DNA of 64,000 bases from Nocardia crassostreae (GTDB lineage: Bacteria > Actinomycetota > Actinomycetes > Mycobacteriales > Mycobacteriaceae): assembly GCF_001613405.1 (NCBI RefSeq), contig NZ_BDCH01000012.1, positions 248,001-312,000 of the forward strand. Reading direction: 5' to 3'. The notes below the pieces were generated by a model. The model saw only the letters and a program-made list of their open reading frames with translations, searched no databases and was not told the DNA's origin. Within the stretch, counting starts at the first letter, position 1. The number at the start of each line of letters is the position of its first letter. This document shows, piece after piece, positions 1 through 7,497 of the stretch. The translations under genes were made by a program, and so were the position numbers.

Positions 1-1
1 C

Positions 2-868
2 GATGTGAAAAGCCATGCCGCGCAGCTGCTCCGGATTTCCACGGAGGCCAAGCTCACCGAATTCCGGGCGCTGGCGCACTATCTGCTCTTCCGCGCCGAT
101 CTAGCCGACGCGGATCTGGTTGCGGCGGACGCGCATGCGCGCAGTGCGGCCGCCTACTCCACCGACGGCCAGTTGCGGCACCTGCTCGACGCCATCACGC
201 CCTTCGACATGGTGCTGGAACTATTGCGCGGCAATGTGGAGGAGACCCTGCGCATGCTGGAGGACGGCAGCTCGGCGGCGGAGGAGATCGTGGCGCATTC
301 CGAGGAGGGCGCGGGCGAGTACACCCGCGACCCCAATGCGCTGCACATCGGCATCGCCATCTCCATCGGATGGCTGACCAACGATCTGTCCGGCCTGGCG
401 GACGACCTCGGCCGACGCGCGGCCATCAAGCCCGAATTGTTCGCCTACGGCCACGCTCTCGCACTGGTGCACGCCGGGCGCGAGGAGGCCGCCCGCCGCG
501 TGCTCGCGGCCAATCCGCCCATGGCGCGGCAATTCTGGTCCAGTTTCACCGCGACCCGCGCCCGCGTCTGCCTCGCGCTGGGCGATCTGTCCGCGGCGCG
601 GGAGATCTACGACCGCTTGCTGCCCTACGCCGGATCGGTGGGCGGTCTGGAAACCGGAGCCACCGTGCTGGGCCCCATGGACCACGTCCTCGCGAACCTC
701 GCCGACGCGCTCGGCCATCCGGATCGCGCCGCCGTCCACCGCGCCGCCGTCCACCGCGCCGCCGGAGACCGGCTGCAACAGCGGCTGCGCGCCGATCTGG
801 CCGCGCTGTCGGAGCAGGCCGCACAGCGGCGAGTCCTGGCGAATCCCCGCCCGCACCCCGCCCTGTAG
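2..868 (+). CDS. C-terminal part of a large TPR-type transcriptional regulator (cut by window edge)
   Basis: The frame is open from the first bases, so the start lies outside the window and only the last 288 or so residues are seen. They are almost all helical, rich in Ala, Leu and Arg, and resemble the TPR-like C-terminal region of AfsR/BTAD or LuxR-type ATPase regulators, notably the YDRLLPYAG and VLGPMDHVLANLADALG stretches near residue 200. No DNA-binding or ATPase domain is in view, so the class is inferred. A perfect 15-base tandem duplication at 731-760 encodes a repeated AVHRA unit near the C-terminus. The GTG at 5 is an internal codon, not a credible start. Confidence 0.55.
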   Translation, partial: DVKSHAAQLLRISTEAKLTEFRALAHYLLFRADLADADLVAADAHARSAAAYSTDGQLRHLLDAITPFDMVLELLRGNVEETLRMLEDGSSAAEEIVAHSEEGAGEYTRDPNALHIGIAISIGWLTNDLSGLADDLGRRAAIKPELFAYGHALALVHAGREEAARRVLAANPPMARQFWSSFTATRARVCLALGDLSAAREIYDRLLPYAGSVGGLETGATVLGPMDHVLANLADALGHPDRAAVHRAAVHRAAGDRLQQRLRADLAALSEQAAQRRVLANPRPHPAL

Positions 869-953
869 TTTCGGCGCACCGGTTGCGTTTCGCCGCGGCA
901 CGGATATGAAGATCAAGACGCGGCCGACGGGCGGCCGCACTCGGGAGGGGCGC

Positions 954-1568
954 ATGATCATCGAGCGGGAGACGCGGCGCGGCAGAGCCTTCGGCTGGAT
1001 CGCGGTGGCGCTGGGCATCGCCCTGATCGCGACCGCCGGAATCGTCGGCGTGCGCTGGTGGTCCGATCGCGACTGGCCAGCGCTCGCGGGGGAGCGGTTG
1101 CGCGATTTCCCAGCGGTCGACCGGACCGGACTGGACGGCACCCAGTCGCGGATCGTGGATGTGCTGCAGCAGGAATTCCGGGCGCAGCAGCCGGGAACGA
1201 AGTATTCCGAGGGTGTGGACGAGCCGTGGTGCGCCTACTTCGTGAGCTGGGTGATGCGCGAGGCGGGCCGATCCCTGGCTAATCCGAATTCCGGATCCTG
1301 GCGCATTCCGGGCGTGTACACGCTGGAGGAGTACTACCGCGGCGCGGGCCGATTCGAGGCCTGGAACTCGGGTTATCAGCCCAAGGTCGGCGATGTGGTG
1401 ATGTACACCGACGCCAGCCCCTTCAATCAGCACACGAATATCGTGATCGGCGCGCAGGCGGGAACGATCATTTCCGTGGGCGGCAATGAATTCGGGAAAA
1501 TCACCATCCACGAGTACCGGCCCGACGCCGTTTCGGGCCTGGTCGGCTACGGCAGGTATGCCGGTTAG
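954..1568 (+). CDS. Membrane-anchored CHAP-domain peptidase/amidase
   Basis: This 204-residue protein has an N-terminal membrane anchor (about residues 11-33) followed by an extracytoplasmic CHAP domain. CHAP enzymes are Cys/His amidases or endopeptidases that usually cut peptidoglycan. The likely nucleophile is Cys93 in EPWCAYF, and the paired histidine is His160 in FNQHTNIVIG, followed by the usual ISVGGN turn. An in-frame ATG at 906 would add 16 residues, but the ATG at 954 is preceded by a strong GGGAGGGG ribosome-binding site and is preferred. It stands alone on this strand. A role in cell-wall remodelling or autolysis is inferred from the fold; the substrate is unknown. Confidence 0.8.
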   Translation: MIIERETRRGRAFGWIAVALGIALIATAGIVGVRWWSDRDWPALAGERLRDFPAVDRTGLDGTQSRIVDVLQQEFRAQQPGTKYSEGVDEPWCAYFVSWVMREAGRSLANPNSGSWRIPGVYTLEEYYRGAGRFEAWNSGYQPKVGDVVMYTDASPFNQHTNIVIGAQAGTIISVGGNEFGKITIHEYRPDAVSGLVGYGRYAG

Positions 1569-1773
1569 ACCTCCACTGGTATTGGACCCGGACTCTGGAA
1601 TGTAGATACCTCGCAGGTTCCACATTCTGGAAACACCGGAACCGGAGGGTAGGACTCGGCGGAACTTCCGCCTACGATGGTGGCGGCGGTGCCCGGCAGC
1701 ATCGCCGATCGATCCCTGTCCTGCTGCCCCCTCATCGGCAGGACAGGGGTCTCCGCCCGACGAACGCAGCTGG

Positions 1774-3117
1774 ATGACACCGTCCCCGGAACCGACTTGG
1801 ATCGATTACGCCGAATTCGGCGAACGTTTCGTGGCGGCGGCGGTAACGGAATCCCGGATCGAGGCGGCGGTGTCCGGTATGGACGGACGCGGAATGACCA
1901 TTGGTCCCTTCTCCATCGGCCCGGCCGGATTGGCGCGATTCGTCGCCAAGGGCAGTGTCGGCAAGCCCACCGTCATTCGACGCGGCCCGCATGTGCACTT
2001 CGATGTCGGGTTGCCGGTGAAACTCCGGGTCGACGTCACTTTGGGCGGGCAGCGACTACGGCTGGAAGCGGTCGTGGAAATCGATCTCCAGATGCATGCG
2101 CGCGCCGCGGATCCGCTGCTCGTGGTCATCGATATTCCACCGGTCACCGGTCGGGACGTCAGTTTCGTCATGCGGGCGGCGGCCATCGGCACCGCCTTCG
2201 AGCTGCTGGTCGACCCCATTGCCAAGCTGGTGCAGAACGAAGTCGCCAACCGCATCAATGCGATTCTCGAGGATCCCGACGCCCAGCGCGGCCGCACCTT
2301 CGATGTGGAAGCCATCCTGAACGGCAGCAAATCGCCGTATCGCGGTCGGCCGACCCACGAATGGATCGGCTACGACGAATTCGGCCATCGCTTCTTCGAG
2401 CGCATTGTGACCGCCGAACGGGTGCAAGAAGTCGTCGAGTCCATGGCGGGCAAGCCCATCGAGGTCGGCCCGATGCGCGGCGGTCCGGGCAATAAGGCGC
2501 AGGTCTCGGTGAAGGGCACCGTGCGACTACCGCGGGTCGCCGAATCCGGCCGGGCCACCGGGGCGTCCGAGGGGTCAGCGGCGGCCGAGCCGGTGACGGC
2601 ACAGCCCCCCGCGGCACCGCGTATCGCCGAGATCCGGCCCGCCGCACCGGCAACCGCTCCCGCAGCGGCGACCGCCCCCGGACCGGCATCCGCCGACACT
2701 CCAAGGCCCGCCACCGCGACCGTGCCCGCCGCGCGTCCGTCCGAGGCCACCGGGGGTTGGCATACCGATGCGCGCACCCAACTGGTGACCTTCGATCTCA
2801 CCATTCCGGTGAGCCTCGACATCACCGTGGACGTCTTGCAGTCCAATCGGTATCGCGCCGAGGTCCAGGTACCGGTCGCATTGACCGCCCGCGCGGCCGA
2901 TCCGCTGCTCATCGTCATCGATGCCGCCGCGCCCCGCGCCGAGGACATCGATCTGGAACTCACCGCCGAGGGCTGGCGCGCGGCCGCGCTGGGCAAGGTG
3001 GCGGGCATTCGCAAGCAGATCGCCGCCCAGGTGGCGCGGGTGGTGCGGGCCGAGGTTTCGGATGTCTCGCGCCGCACCATCGACGTGGCGGCCCGGCTGC
3101 AGGGCACGCGGGTCTGA
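1774..3117 (+). CDS. Internally duplicated protein of unknown function
   Basis: A 447-residue protein I cannot assign to a named family. It holds two copies of one domain of about 180 residues. Copy 1 covers residues 8-190 and copy 2 starts at 195. WIDYAEFGERF matches WIGYDEFGHRF, ARAADPLLVVID matches ARAADPLLIVID, and GRTFDVEAILNGS matches RRTIDVAARLQGT. Copy 2 is split by a Pro/Ala-rich linker of about 75 residues (254-327) placed between two predicted strands. Alternating hydrophobic strands suggest a beta-rich fold with an amphipathic helix, as in lipid-binding barrels, but that is a guess. There is no signal peptide or membrane segment. The start has no strong ribosome-binding site. Confidence 0.7.
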   Translation: MTPSPEPTWIDYAEFGERFVAAAVTESRIEAAVSGMDGRGMTIGPFSIGPAGLARFVAKGSVGKPTVIRRGPHVHFDVGLPVKLRVDVTLGGQRLRLEAVVEIDLQMHARAADPLLVVIDIPPVTGRDVSFVMRAAAIGTAFELLVDPIAKLVQNEVANRINAILEDPDAQRGRTFDVEAILNGSKSPYRGRPTHEWIGYDEFGHRFFERIVTAERVQEVVESMAGKPIEVGPMRGGPGNKAQVSVKGTVRLPRVAESGRATGASEGSAAAEPVTAQPPAAPRIAEIRPAAPATAPAAATAPGPASADTPRPATATVPAARPSEATGGWHTDARTQLVTFDLTIPVSLDITVDVLQSNRYRAEVQVPVALTARAADPLLIVIDAAAPRAEDIDLELTAEGWRAAALGKVAGIRKQIAAQVARVVRAEVSDVSRRTIDVAARLQGTRV

Positions 3118-3249
3118 GCCCCGCGCGGGCCCGCATGTCAATTGCCCGATTGCGCACCTGTGGGACATGTGATGCGTGTGGGTCCCGTGAGCCCGGCGAT
3201 TCCAATGTGAATGTGGTGAAATGAAGCCACGCTCCAGGGCTCCCGGCGC

Positions 3250-3262
3250 ACTGATGATCAGT
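3250..3262. promoter_or_regulatory. Perfect 13-base palindrome upstream of the DUF1906 gene
   Basis: ACTGAT-G-ATCAGT reads the same on both strands around a single central base. It lies 127 bases before the start of the DUF1906 gene in an otherwise featureless 270-base gap. It could be a small operator; no regulator is identified. Confidence 0.25.
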
Positions 3263-3389
3263 TAGTCGTCATCGGGGAAGGTGCGCCGGGCACGCCGCTT
3301 CTTGTTCCACCGATCGTCGGCGGATCTTCATTTCTCTCTTCGCCCCCGGTCGGCATGTTCGACCAGCGAGTGTGCGAAGGAGTTCCGCG

Positions 3390-4115
3390 ATGCGTATCGA
3401 CCATGTCAGCCGCCGGTCCTTTCTCACCGGGGCCGCCGCCCTCGCCACCGGCGTGACGGCGGGACTGACCCTCCCGGCCCCCGCCGCGCAGGCGCGGCAA
3501 CAGCTGGGCACCCTCCTCGATTACGCGGGCGGCGTCCCCGCGGCCGAGGTCATCAGCGCCGAAGGACATATGGGCGTCATCCGCTACGTCTCCGACCGGC
3601 GACCGGGCGCGGAATGGATGGCGGGCAAACCGCTGCTGGCGCGCGAGGTCGAAGCCCTCGCCGCGGCCGGGCTCACCGTCGTGTCCTGCTACCAGTTCGG
3701 CAAGGGCCCCACCGCCGATTGGCGCGGCGGCTACGAGGCCGGGCTGAAGCACGCCGCCCGCGGCCTGCTCCTGCACAAATCGGCGGGCGGCCCGGACCAC
3801 GCGCCCATCTACGCCTCCATCGACGACAATCCCGCTGCGGCGGAATGGGAATCGCAGATCGACCCGTACCTGCGCGGCTGGGAGACCGTGCTGGGCCGGG
3901 ACCGCGTCGGCGTCTACGCCAATACCCCCACCATCGACTTCATTCGCGACGTGGGCCTGTGTTCCTTCTTCTGGCAACACAATTGGGGCACCCCCAAGGG
4001 CTACGTGCATCCGCAGGCGCACCTGCACCAGTTCGAGATCGACAAGCGCGCGGTGGACGGCATCGGCGTGGACGTCAACTCCGTCCTGGCCCCGCAGTAC
4101 GGGCAGTGGTGGTAG
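3390..4115 (+). CDS. Tat-exported DUF1906 (glycoside-hydrolase-like) protein
   Basis: This 241-residue protein opens with a twin-arginine signal (SRRSFLTG, then a hydrophobic stretch and an AQA-type cleavage region near residue 38), so it is exported folded by the Tat system. The mature part matches DUF1906, a TIM-barrel family related to GH25-like lysozymes: LDYAGGVPAAEV at the start, CYQFGKG in the middle, IYASIDDNPA, and WQHNWG plus DVNSVLAPQYGQWW at the end. Members are thought to act on cell-wall glycans, but activity is rarely shown. ATG 3390 is chosen over GTG 3372 because GAAGGAG sits just before it. Confidence 0.8.
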   Translation: MRIDHVSRRSFLTGAAALATGVTAGLTLPAPAAQARQQLGTLLDYAGGVPAAEVISAEGHMGVIRYVSDRRPGAEWMAGKPLLAREVEALAAAGLTVVSCYQFGKGPTADWRGGYEAGLKHAARGLLLHKSAGGPDHAPIYASIDDNPAAAEWESQIDPYLRGWETVLGRDRVGVYANTPTIDFIRDVGLCSFFWQHNWGTPKGYVHPQAHLHQFEIDKRAVDGIGVDVNSVLAPQYGQWW

Positions 4116-4119
4116 TTCC

Positions 4120-4479
4120 CTAGGTCTGGCAGTGGCAGGTGGGGTCGGCCCGGAGATCGGGTTCGTCGGCGACGACGCGCAGCAGCGGCCGGGGTTCGTG
4201 CTCGGTGGCGCCCTCGCCGAAGGCCTGGCGGTCGCCCATCCACGAGAACATGGACCAGCGCGACAGACCGGAGAAGGCGGAGCCGAGGCTGCCGAACGAG
4301 GCCGACGAGATGATCGACCCGAAGGAGCCGACCGAGCCGATCGACAGCACCGAGCCCACGCTGCCGATGGACAGGACCAAATAGGCCGAGCCGATCGAGA
4401 GGATCGAGCCCTCCGAACGGATCGACAGGATCGATCGGCGCGAATGCAGTCCCCGGGCGGAGTTCTTCACAGCGGCCAT
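4120..4479 (-). CDS. Ser-x-x tripeptide-repeat protein
   Basis: A 119-residue protein whose residues 13-81 are an unbroken run of 23 tripeptides, 22 of which begin with serine (SIL, SIR, SIG, SVG, SFG and similar; one is LVL). The other two positions are mostly Ile, Val, Leu, Gly or Phe. The run ends in SRWSMFSWMG and is followed by a charged, non-repetitive tail ending CHC. At DNA level it is a degenerate 9-base periodicity (GATCGACAG-like units). Similar SIGSVGS-type proteins occur in other actinobacteria as uncharacterised proteins. Alternative starts are ATG 4506 and GTG 4515. The opposite strand is also open here, but its translation lacks any such order. Confidence 0.6.
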   Translation of the reverse strand: MAAVKNSARGLHSRRSILSIRSEGSILSIGSAYLVLSIGSVGSVLSIGSVGSFGSIISSASFGSLGSAFSGLSRWSMFSWMGDRQAFGEGATEHEPRPLLRVVADEPDLRADPTCHCQT

Positions 4480-4552
4480 ATCTAGCGGTCTACCACAGGA
4501 ACTCATCGCACACACGGTTCCCGGGTGCGGCGTTGCGATCCGGGCATTGCAA

Positions 4553-4592
4553 AAGTTCGGGCCCCCTCGCGGTGGCGAGGGGGCCCGAACTT
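4553..4592 (-). terminator. Strong rho-independent terminator of the secreted-protein gene
   Basis: A perfect 18-base-pair stem (AAGTTCGGGCCCCCTCGC and its complement) closes on a 4-base loop, GGTG. On the minus strand it is followed by a short T-run, and it starts 14 bases after the stop of the gene at 4606. On the plus strand no T-run follows, so it acts for the minus strand. Confidence 0.85.
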
Positions 4593-4605
4593 GAGGTGAG
4601 CGCTT

Positions 4606-5436
4606 TTACGCGACGGTGAAGAAGCCGACCGTCGGCAGGAACGAGCAGGTGATGGGCTGCGCGGACTCATCGGCCTGGGTGGTCAGCGAACCCGAGACCA
4701 GGGCGACCACGCGGCCGGAGCCGGTGGGGGCGATGGCCGACAGGGTGGCCGGGCCGTCCGGGTTGATCTTGGCCTCGTCGGTCAGGTTCATGACGCCGGT
4801 GGCGCGGGTGTCCAGGTTCAGCCACTGCACGGTCATGGGCGGGTTCTGCACCTCGGTGGGCCGCTTGGTGCCCAGCGCGGTGAAGACGAAACCGGTCTGA
4901 CCGGCCGCCGGTCCGGGCGGGGGCAGGGTGGCCGGGCCCGCCACGGCGAGCGCGGTGCCCACCGAATCGGCGCTGGAGCTGATGCAGCCCTTGCCGATGG
5001 TCGGCCACAGGAACTGCGAGATGACCGGGCCGTCCTGCGGGATGTCCGGACCGCCGCCGCCGCTGCCGTCGAGGAACTTGATGATCCGGTTCAGGGTGTC
5101 CTTGATCGACTGCGGCAGCGGAGCCGACTCCAGGATCCGCTTCGCCTGATCGAGGATGGCCTGCTGCGGGCCGGGGGAGGCGATATCCGCGGGACCCGCG
5201 GCCGCGCCGATGATGGCGGGTACCAGCGAGGCGAGCGCGTCCACCGGGACACCCTCCGGAATTGCCGGAATGCTGACGGTCGCCTGCGTTTCAGGCGCCG
5301 CATGCGCGGCGGTCGGCACGACAACGGTGGCGCAGGCCGCCAGGGCCACTGCGGTCAATGCGAACCGCGATCCTCGGGTGCGAAGCACTGGTGTAGCCGT
5401 CCTTACCTCGGGTACATCTAGCAGCGATGGAGACAT
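4606..5436 (-). CDS. Secreted Ala/Pro-rich protein of unknown function (position of Rv1158c)
   Basis: A 276-residue protein with an N-terminal Sec signal (hydrophobic FALTAVALAACATVVVPTAAHA, here quoted only for its cleavage end AHA-AP near residue 48). The mature part has a helical segment (about residues 85-130), a Gly-rich hinge, and a C-terminal beta-rich domain with two cysteines (GKGCISS and ITCSFLP) that may form a disulfide. It sits divergently from pimE, as Rv1158c does in M. tuberculosis, and is probably its counterpart by position. No catalytic motif is visible. It carries its own strong terminator. Confidence 0.7.
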   Translation of the reverse strand: MSPSLLDVPEVRTATPVLRTRGSRFALTAVALAACATVVVPTAAHAAPETQATVSIPAIPEGVPVDALASLVPAIIGAAAGPADIASPGPQQAILDQAKRILESAPLPQSIKDTLNRIIKFLDGSGGGGPDIPQDGPVISQFLWPTIGKGCISSSADSVGTALAVAGPATLPPPGPAAGQTGFVFTALGTKRPTEVQNPPMTVQWLNLDTRATGVMNLTDEAKINPDGPATLSAIAPTGSGRVVALVSGSLTTQADESAQPITCSFLPTVGFFTVA

Positions 5437-5687
5437 CGCTCCGCGCCACTCTAGGGACCGGGCCGCCGTCTTGTACAGCCACGGTGTGATCTTGCTGTCC
5501 TTGATCGGCTCAGGCTATCGAACAACCGACCAATTTGCGTGTTACAGATGTGGTCGTTGATGCGAATGTTACTGCCTAGGATGCGCGTTTCGCTGCACAT
5601 TCGGGCTTATGACTACTCTTGTTCGTGGTCCTCACCGGGACCGGATTGCCCGCGCCCACATGTCGTCCGAGCTGAAAGTGCCGCGCC

Positions 5688-6926
5688 GTGAATCGACACT
5701 TCCGACTGGCCGTCGCGGCGCTCGGTCTGGCGGCGCTGACCCGCCTCGCCTGGGTGCTGTTATTGCCCAATGGCATGAACTTCGTCGATCTGCACGTCTA
5801 TGTGGACGGGTCGGCGAATCTGGGTAGCGGACATCTCTACGACTACACCGACGCGAGCAAGACGCCCGATTTTCCGCTGCCGTTCACCTATCCGCCCTTC
5901 GCGGCGCTGGTCTTCTACCCGTTGCACTTCCTGCCGTTCGACGTGGTGGCCATCGCCTGGTTGTTGCTGACGGTGGCCGCGCTGTTCGGCGTGGTGTGGC
6001 TGGCGCTGGAACTCATGCTCGGGAAAGAAGCGCTGCGCGAACCGAAGTGGCGCACCGTGGCCGTCTGGTGGACGGCCGTCGGCACCTGGCTGGAGCCGAT
6101 GCGAACGACCCTGGACTACGGCCAGGTCAATGTTTTCCTGGTGCTCATCGCCATGCTCGCCGTGCGCAGCACCCGGTGGTGGATTTCCGGCGCGCTGGTC
6201 GGCGCGGCCGCCGGGGTGAAGCTGACCCCGGCCGTCACCGGGCTGTACTTCGTGGCGCGGCGGCGGTGGCTGACCGCGGTGTGGTCGGCGATGGTCTTCG
6301 CCGGAACCATCGGGCTGATGTATCTGATCACGCCGGACGAGACCCGGAAGTACTTCGGGGAGTTGCTCGGCGACGCCACCCGGATCGGGCCGGTGGGTTC
6401 GGCGACCAATCAGTCGCTGCGCGGCGCGATCAGCCGGTTGCTCGGCCACGATGTGGGTACCGGCCCGGTGTGGATCGTGGCGGTGCTGATCACGGCCGTG
6501 CTCGCGGTGCTGGCCTGGCGGGCGCTGGCGGCCGACGACCGGCTGGGCACGCTGCTCATCGTGCAGCTGTTCGGCTTGATGGCCTCGCCGATCTCCTGGT
6601 CACACCATTGGATCTGGCTCATCCCGGTCATGCTGTGGCTGCTGTACGGCCCGCTGCGCGAGGCCGCGGGCGCGCGACTACTGGCCGGATACTGGCTGGT
6701 GACAACGGCTGTCGGCGTGCCGTGGGTGCTCTTGTACGCGCAGCCGGACATCTGGACCATCTCCCGGCCGGGCCTCTTGTCCTGGCTCGGCACGGTCGAT
6801 GTGATCGGCGTTCTGATCTTCTATGTGTGGGTGGCCCGATCCGGCCGCCGGAACTCAGCTCTGAACGGCCAGCCGGTCGATCTCGTGCGCCAGGGCCATG
6901 TCCAAGGCGGTCAGTCCGCCCGCTGA
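5688..6926 (+). CDS. pimE: PimE-type polyprenol-phosphate-mannose alpha-1,2-mannosyltransferase (GT87)
   Basis: A 412-residue polytopic membrane protein with about 10-11 hydrophobic segments. It belongs to the GT-C family GT87. The first external loop carries FVDLHVYVDGSANL, which holds the aspartate reported as essential in mycobacterial PimE. Further family marks are FTYPPFAAL, DYGQVNVFL, AGVKLTPAV and SPISWSHHW. PimE adds an alpha-1,2 mannose to phosphatidylinositol tetramannoside on the periplasmic side, making polar PIMs. Its neighbours (an Rv1158c-like gene upstream, phhB downstream) match the Rv1158c-Rv1159-Rv1159A order, which favours PimE over the related Rv2181 enzyme. Its last 72 bases overlap the convergent phhB gene. 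Confidence 0.85.
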   Translation: MNRHFRLAVAALGLAALTRLAWVLLLPNGMNFVDLHVYVDGSANLGSGHLYDYTDASKTPDFPLPFTYPPFAALVFYPLHFLPFDVVAIAWLLLTVAALFGVVWLALELMLGKEALREPKWRTVAVWWTAVGTWLEPMRTTLDYGQVNVFLVLIAMLAVRSTRWWISGALVGAAAGVKLTPAVTGLYFVARRRWLTAVWSAMVFAGTIGLMYLITPDETRKYFGELLGDATRIGPVGSATNQSLRGAISRLLGHDVGTGPVWIVAVLITAVLAVLAWRALAADDRLGTLLIVQLFGLMASPISWSHHWIWLIPVMLWLLYGPLREAAGARLLAGYWLVTTAVGVPWVLLYAQPDIWTISRPGLLSWLGTVDVIGVLIFYVWVARSGRRNSALNGQPVDLVRQGHVQGGQSAR

Positions 6927-7148
6927 ATGCGTCGATAGCGTGAAAGTTACTCGCCGCCAGCGGATATCGATATCCGGATGATGATCGGCGGCTTCCGCCG
7001 CCACCGCGACGCGGCGCACCAGTTCGATGCCCGCCAGGAACGACGGGGCTTCGACGGTGCGGGCGATGCTGTCGCCGGTGCGGATCCAATCGGGTAGGTC
7101 GAGCAGGGCCTTGCTGATGTCGTCGTCGGAGAGCAGCGCGGGTGTCAT
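6855..7148 (-). CDS. phhB: 4a-hydroxytetrahydrobiopterin (pterin-4a-carbinolamine) dehydratase
   Basis: A 97-residue protein covering the whole family length. The signature is AEAADHHPDIDIRWRRVTFTLSTHSAGGLT, of which the HHPD core carries the catalytic histidines, followed by the closing ALAHEIDRLA helix. Known members dehydrate 4a-hydroxytetrahydropterin. Actinobacteria often lack a matching aromatic hydroxylase, so the cellular role is unclear. ATG 7148 follows a GGAGG box. The gene runs tail-to-tail into pimE, and the final 24 codons overlap it on the opposite strand. Because these codons encode the conserved terminal helix, the overlap looks genuine. Confidence 0.88.
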   Translation of the reverse strand: MTPALLSDDDISKALLDLPDWIRTGDSIARTVEAPSFLAGIELVRRVAVAAEAADHHPDIDIRWRRVTFTLSTHSAGGLTALDMALAHEIDRLAVQS

Positions 7149-7168
7149 GCCTCCGGTGTACTCCGCGA

Positions 7169-7348
7169 TCAGGCCGCGCGGGCGGCTTTCAGGCCCTTCT
7201 TCAGCTCCTTCTTGGAGCAGCAGCCCGAGGCTTCCAGCTTCTTCATGCGCATGATCACGACAGGGCACTTGTAGCACCGCGTCTTCTTGCGGCAGCACTT
7301 CTTCTTCGGCTTCAGACTCGAAACGTCCTTCGCCTTCACCTTGCCCAT
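7169..7348 (-). CDS. Small Cys- and Lys-rich protein, likely metal-binding and iron-regulated
   Basis: A 59-residue protein that is easy to miss because of its length. About 40 percent of its residues are Lys or Arg. Six cysteines are arranged as CC at 18-19, C-x2-C at 25-28 and CC at 43-44, which suggests a zinc or iron site. It has no hydrophobic segment. The start codon directly abuts a 19-base iron-box-like palindrome (7349-7367) holding TAAGCT, a good TANNNT -10 element, 7 bases before the ATG. With no Shine-Dalgarno sequence visible, the mRNA is probably leaderless. Codon use matches its neighbours. I know of no assigned function. Confidence 0.72.
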   Translation of the reverse strand: MGKVKAKDVSSLKPKKKCCRKKTRCYKCPVVIMRMKKLEASGCCSKKELKKGLKAARAA

Positions 7349-7367
7349 GTTGGTTAGCTTAACCTAA
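7349..7367 (-). promoter_or_regulatory. Probable IdeR/DtxR iron box with embedded -10
   Basis: By my count the 19 bases match the consensus TTAGGTTAGSCTAACCTAA at 16 positions. Read toward the small Cys-rich gene, the box includes the TANNNT hexamer at 7361-7356, so a bound repressor would cover the -10 and the start site. The typA start is 131 bases away in the other direction and is less likely to be controlled by it. Confidence 0.6.
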
Positions 7368-7497
7368 CTCGTACGCGCTAAACGTGTGAGTTACCTCGAA
7401 CGGTAGTGTGTAGCTCGCCGCATGCCCGTGGAGTTTCGCATTTTGCTCAAGCATGACCCGGGTCGGCACCAACACTTTGCACCAGGAGGAATCAATC

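Noticed and set aside
3135..3224. A 29-codon Cys-rich frame after the duplicated protein
   Set aside because: It has a CGTCDACGS cluster, but no ribosome-binding site, no operon link and very short length. It cannot be distinguished from chance.
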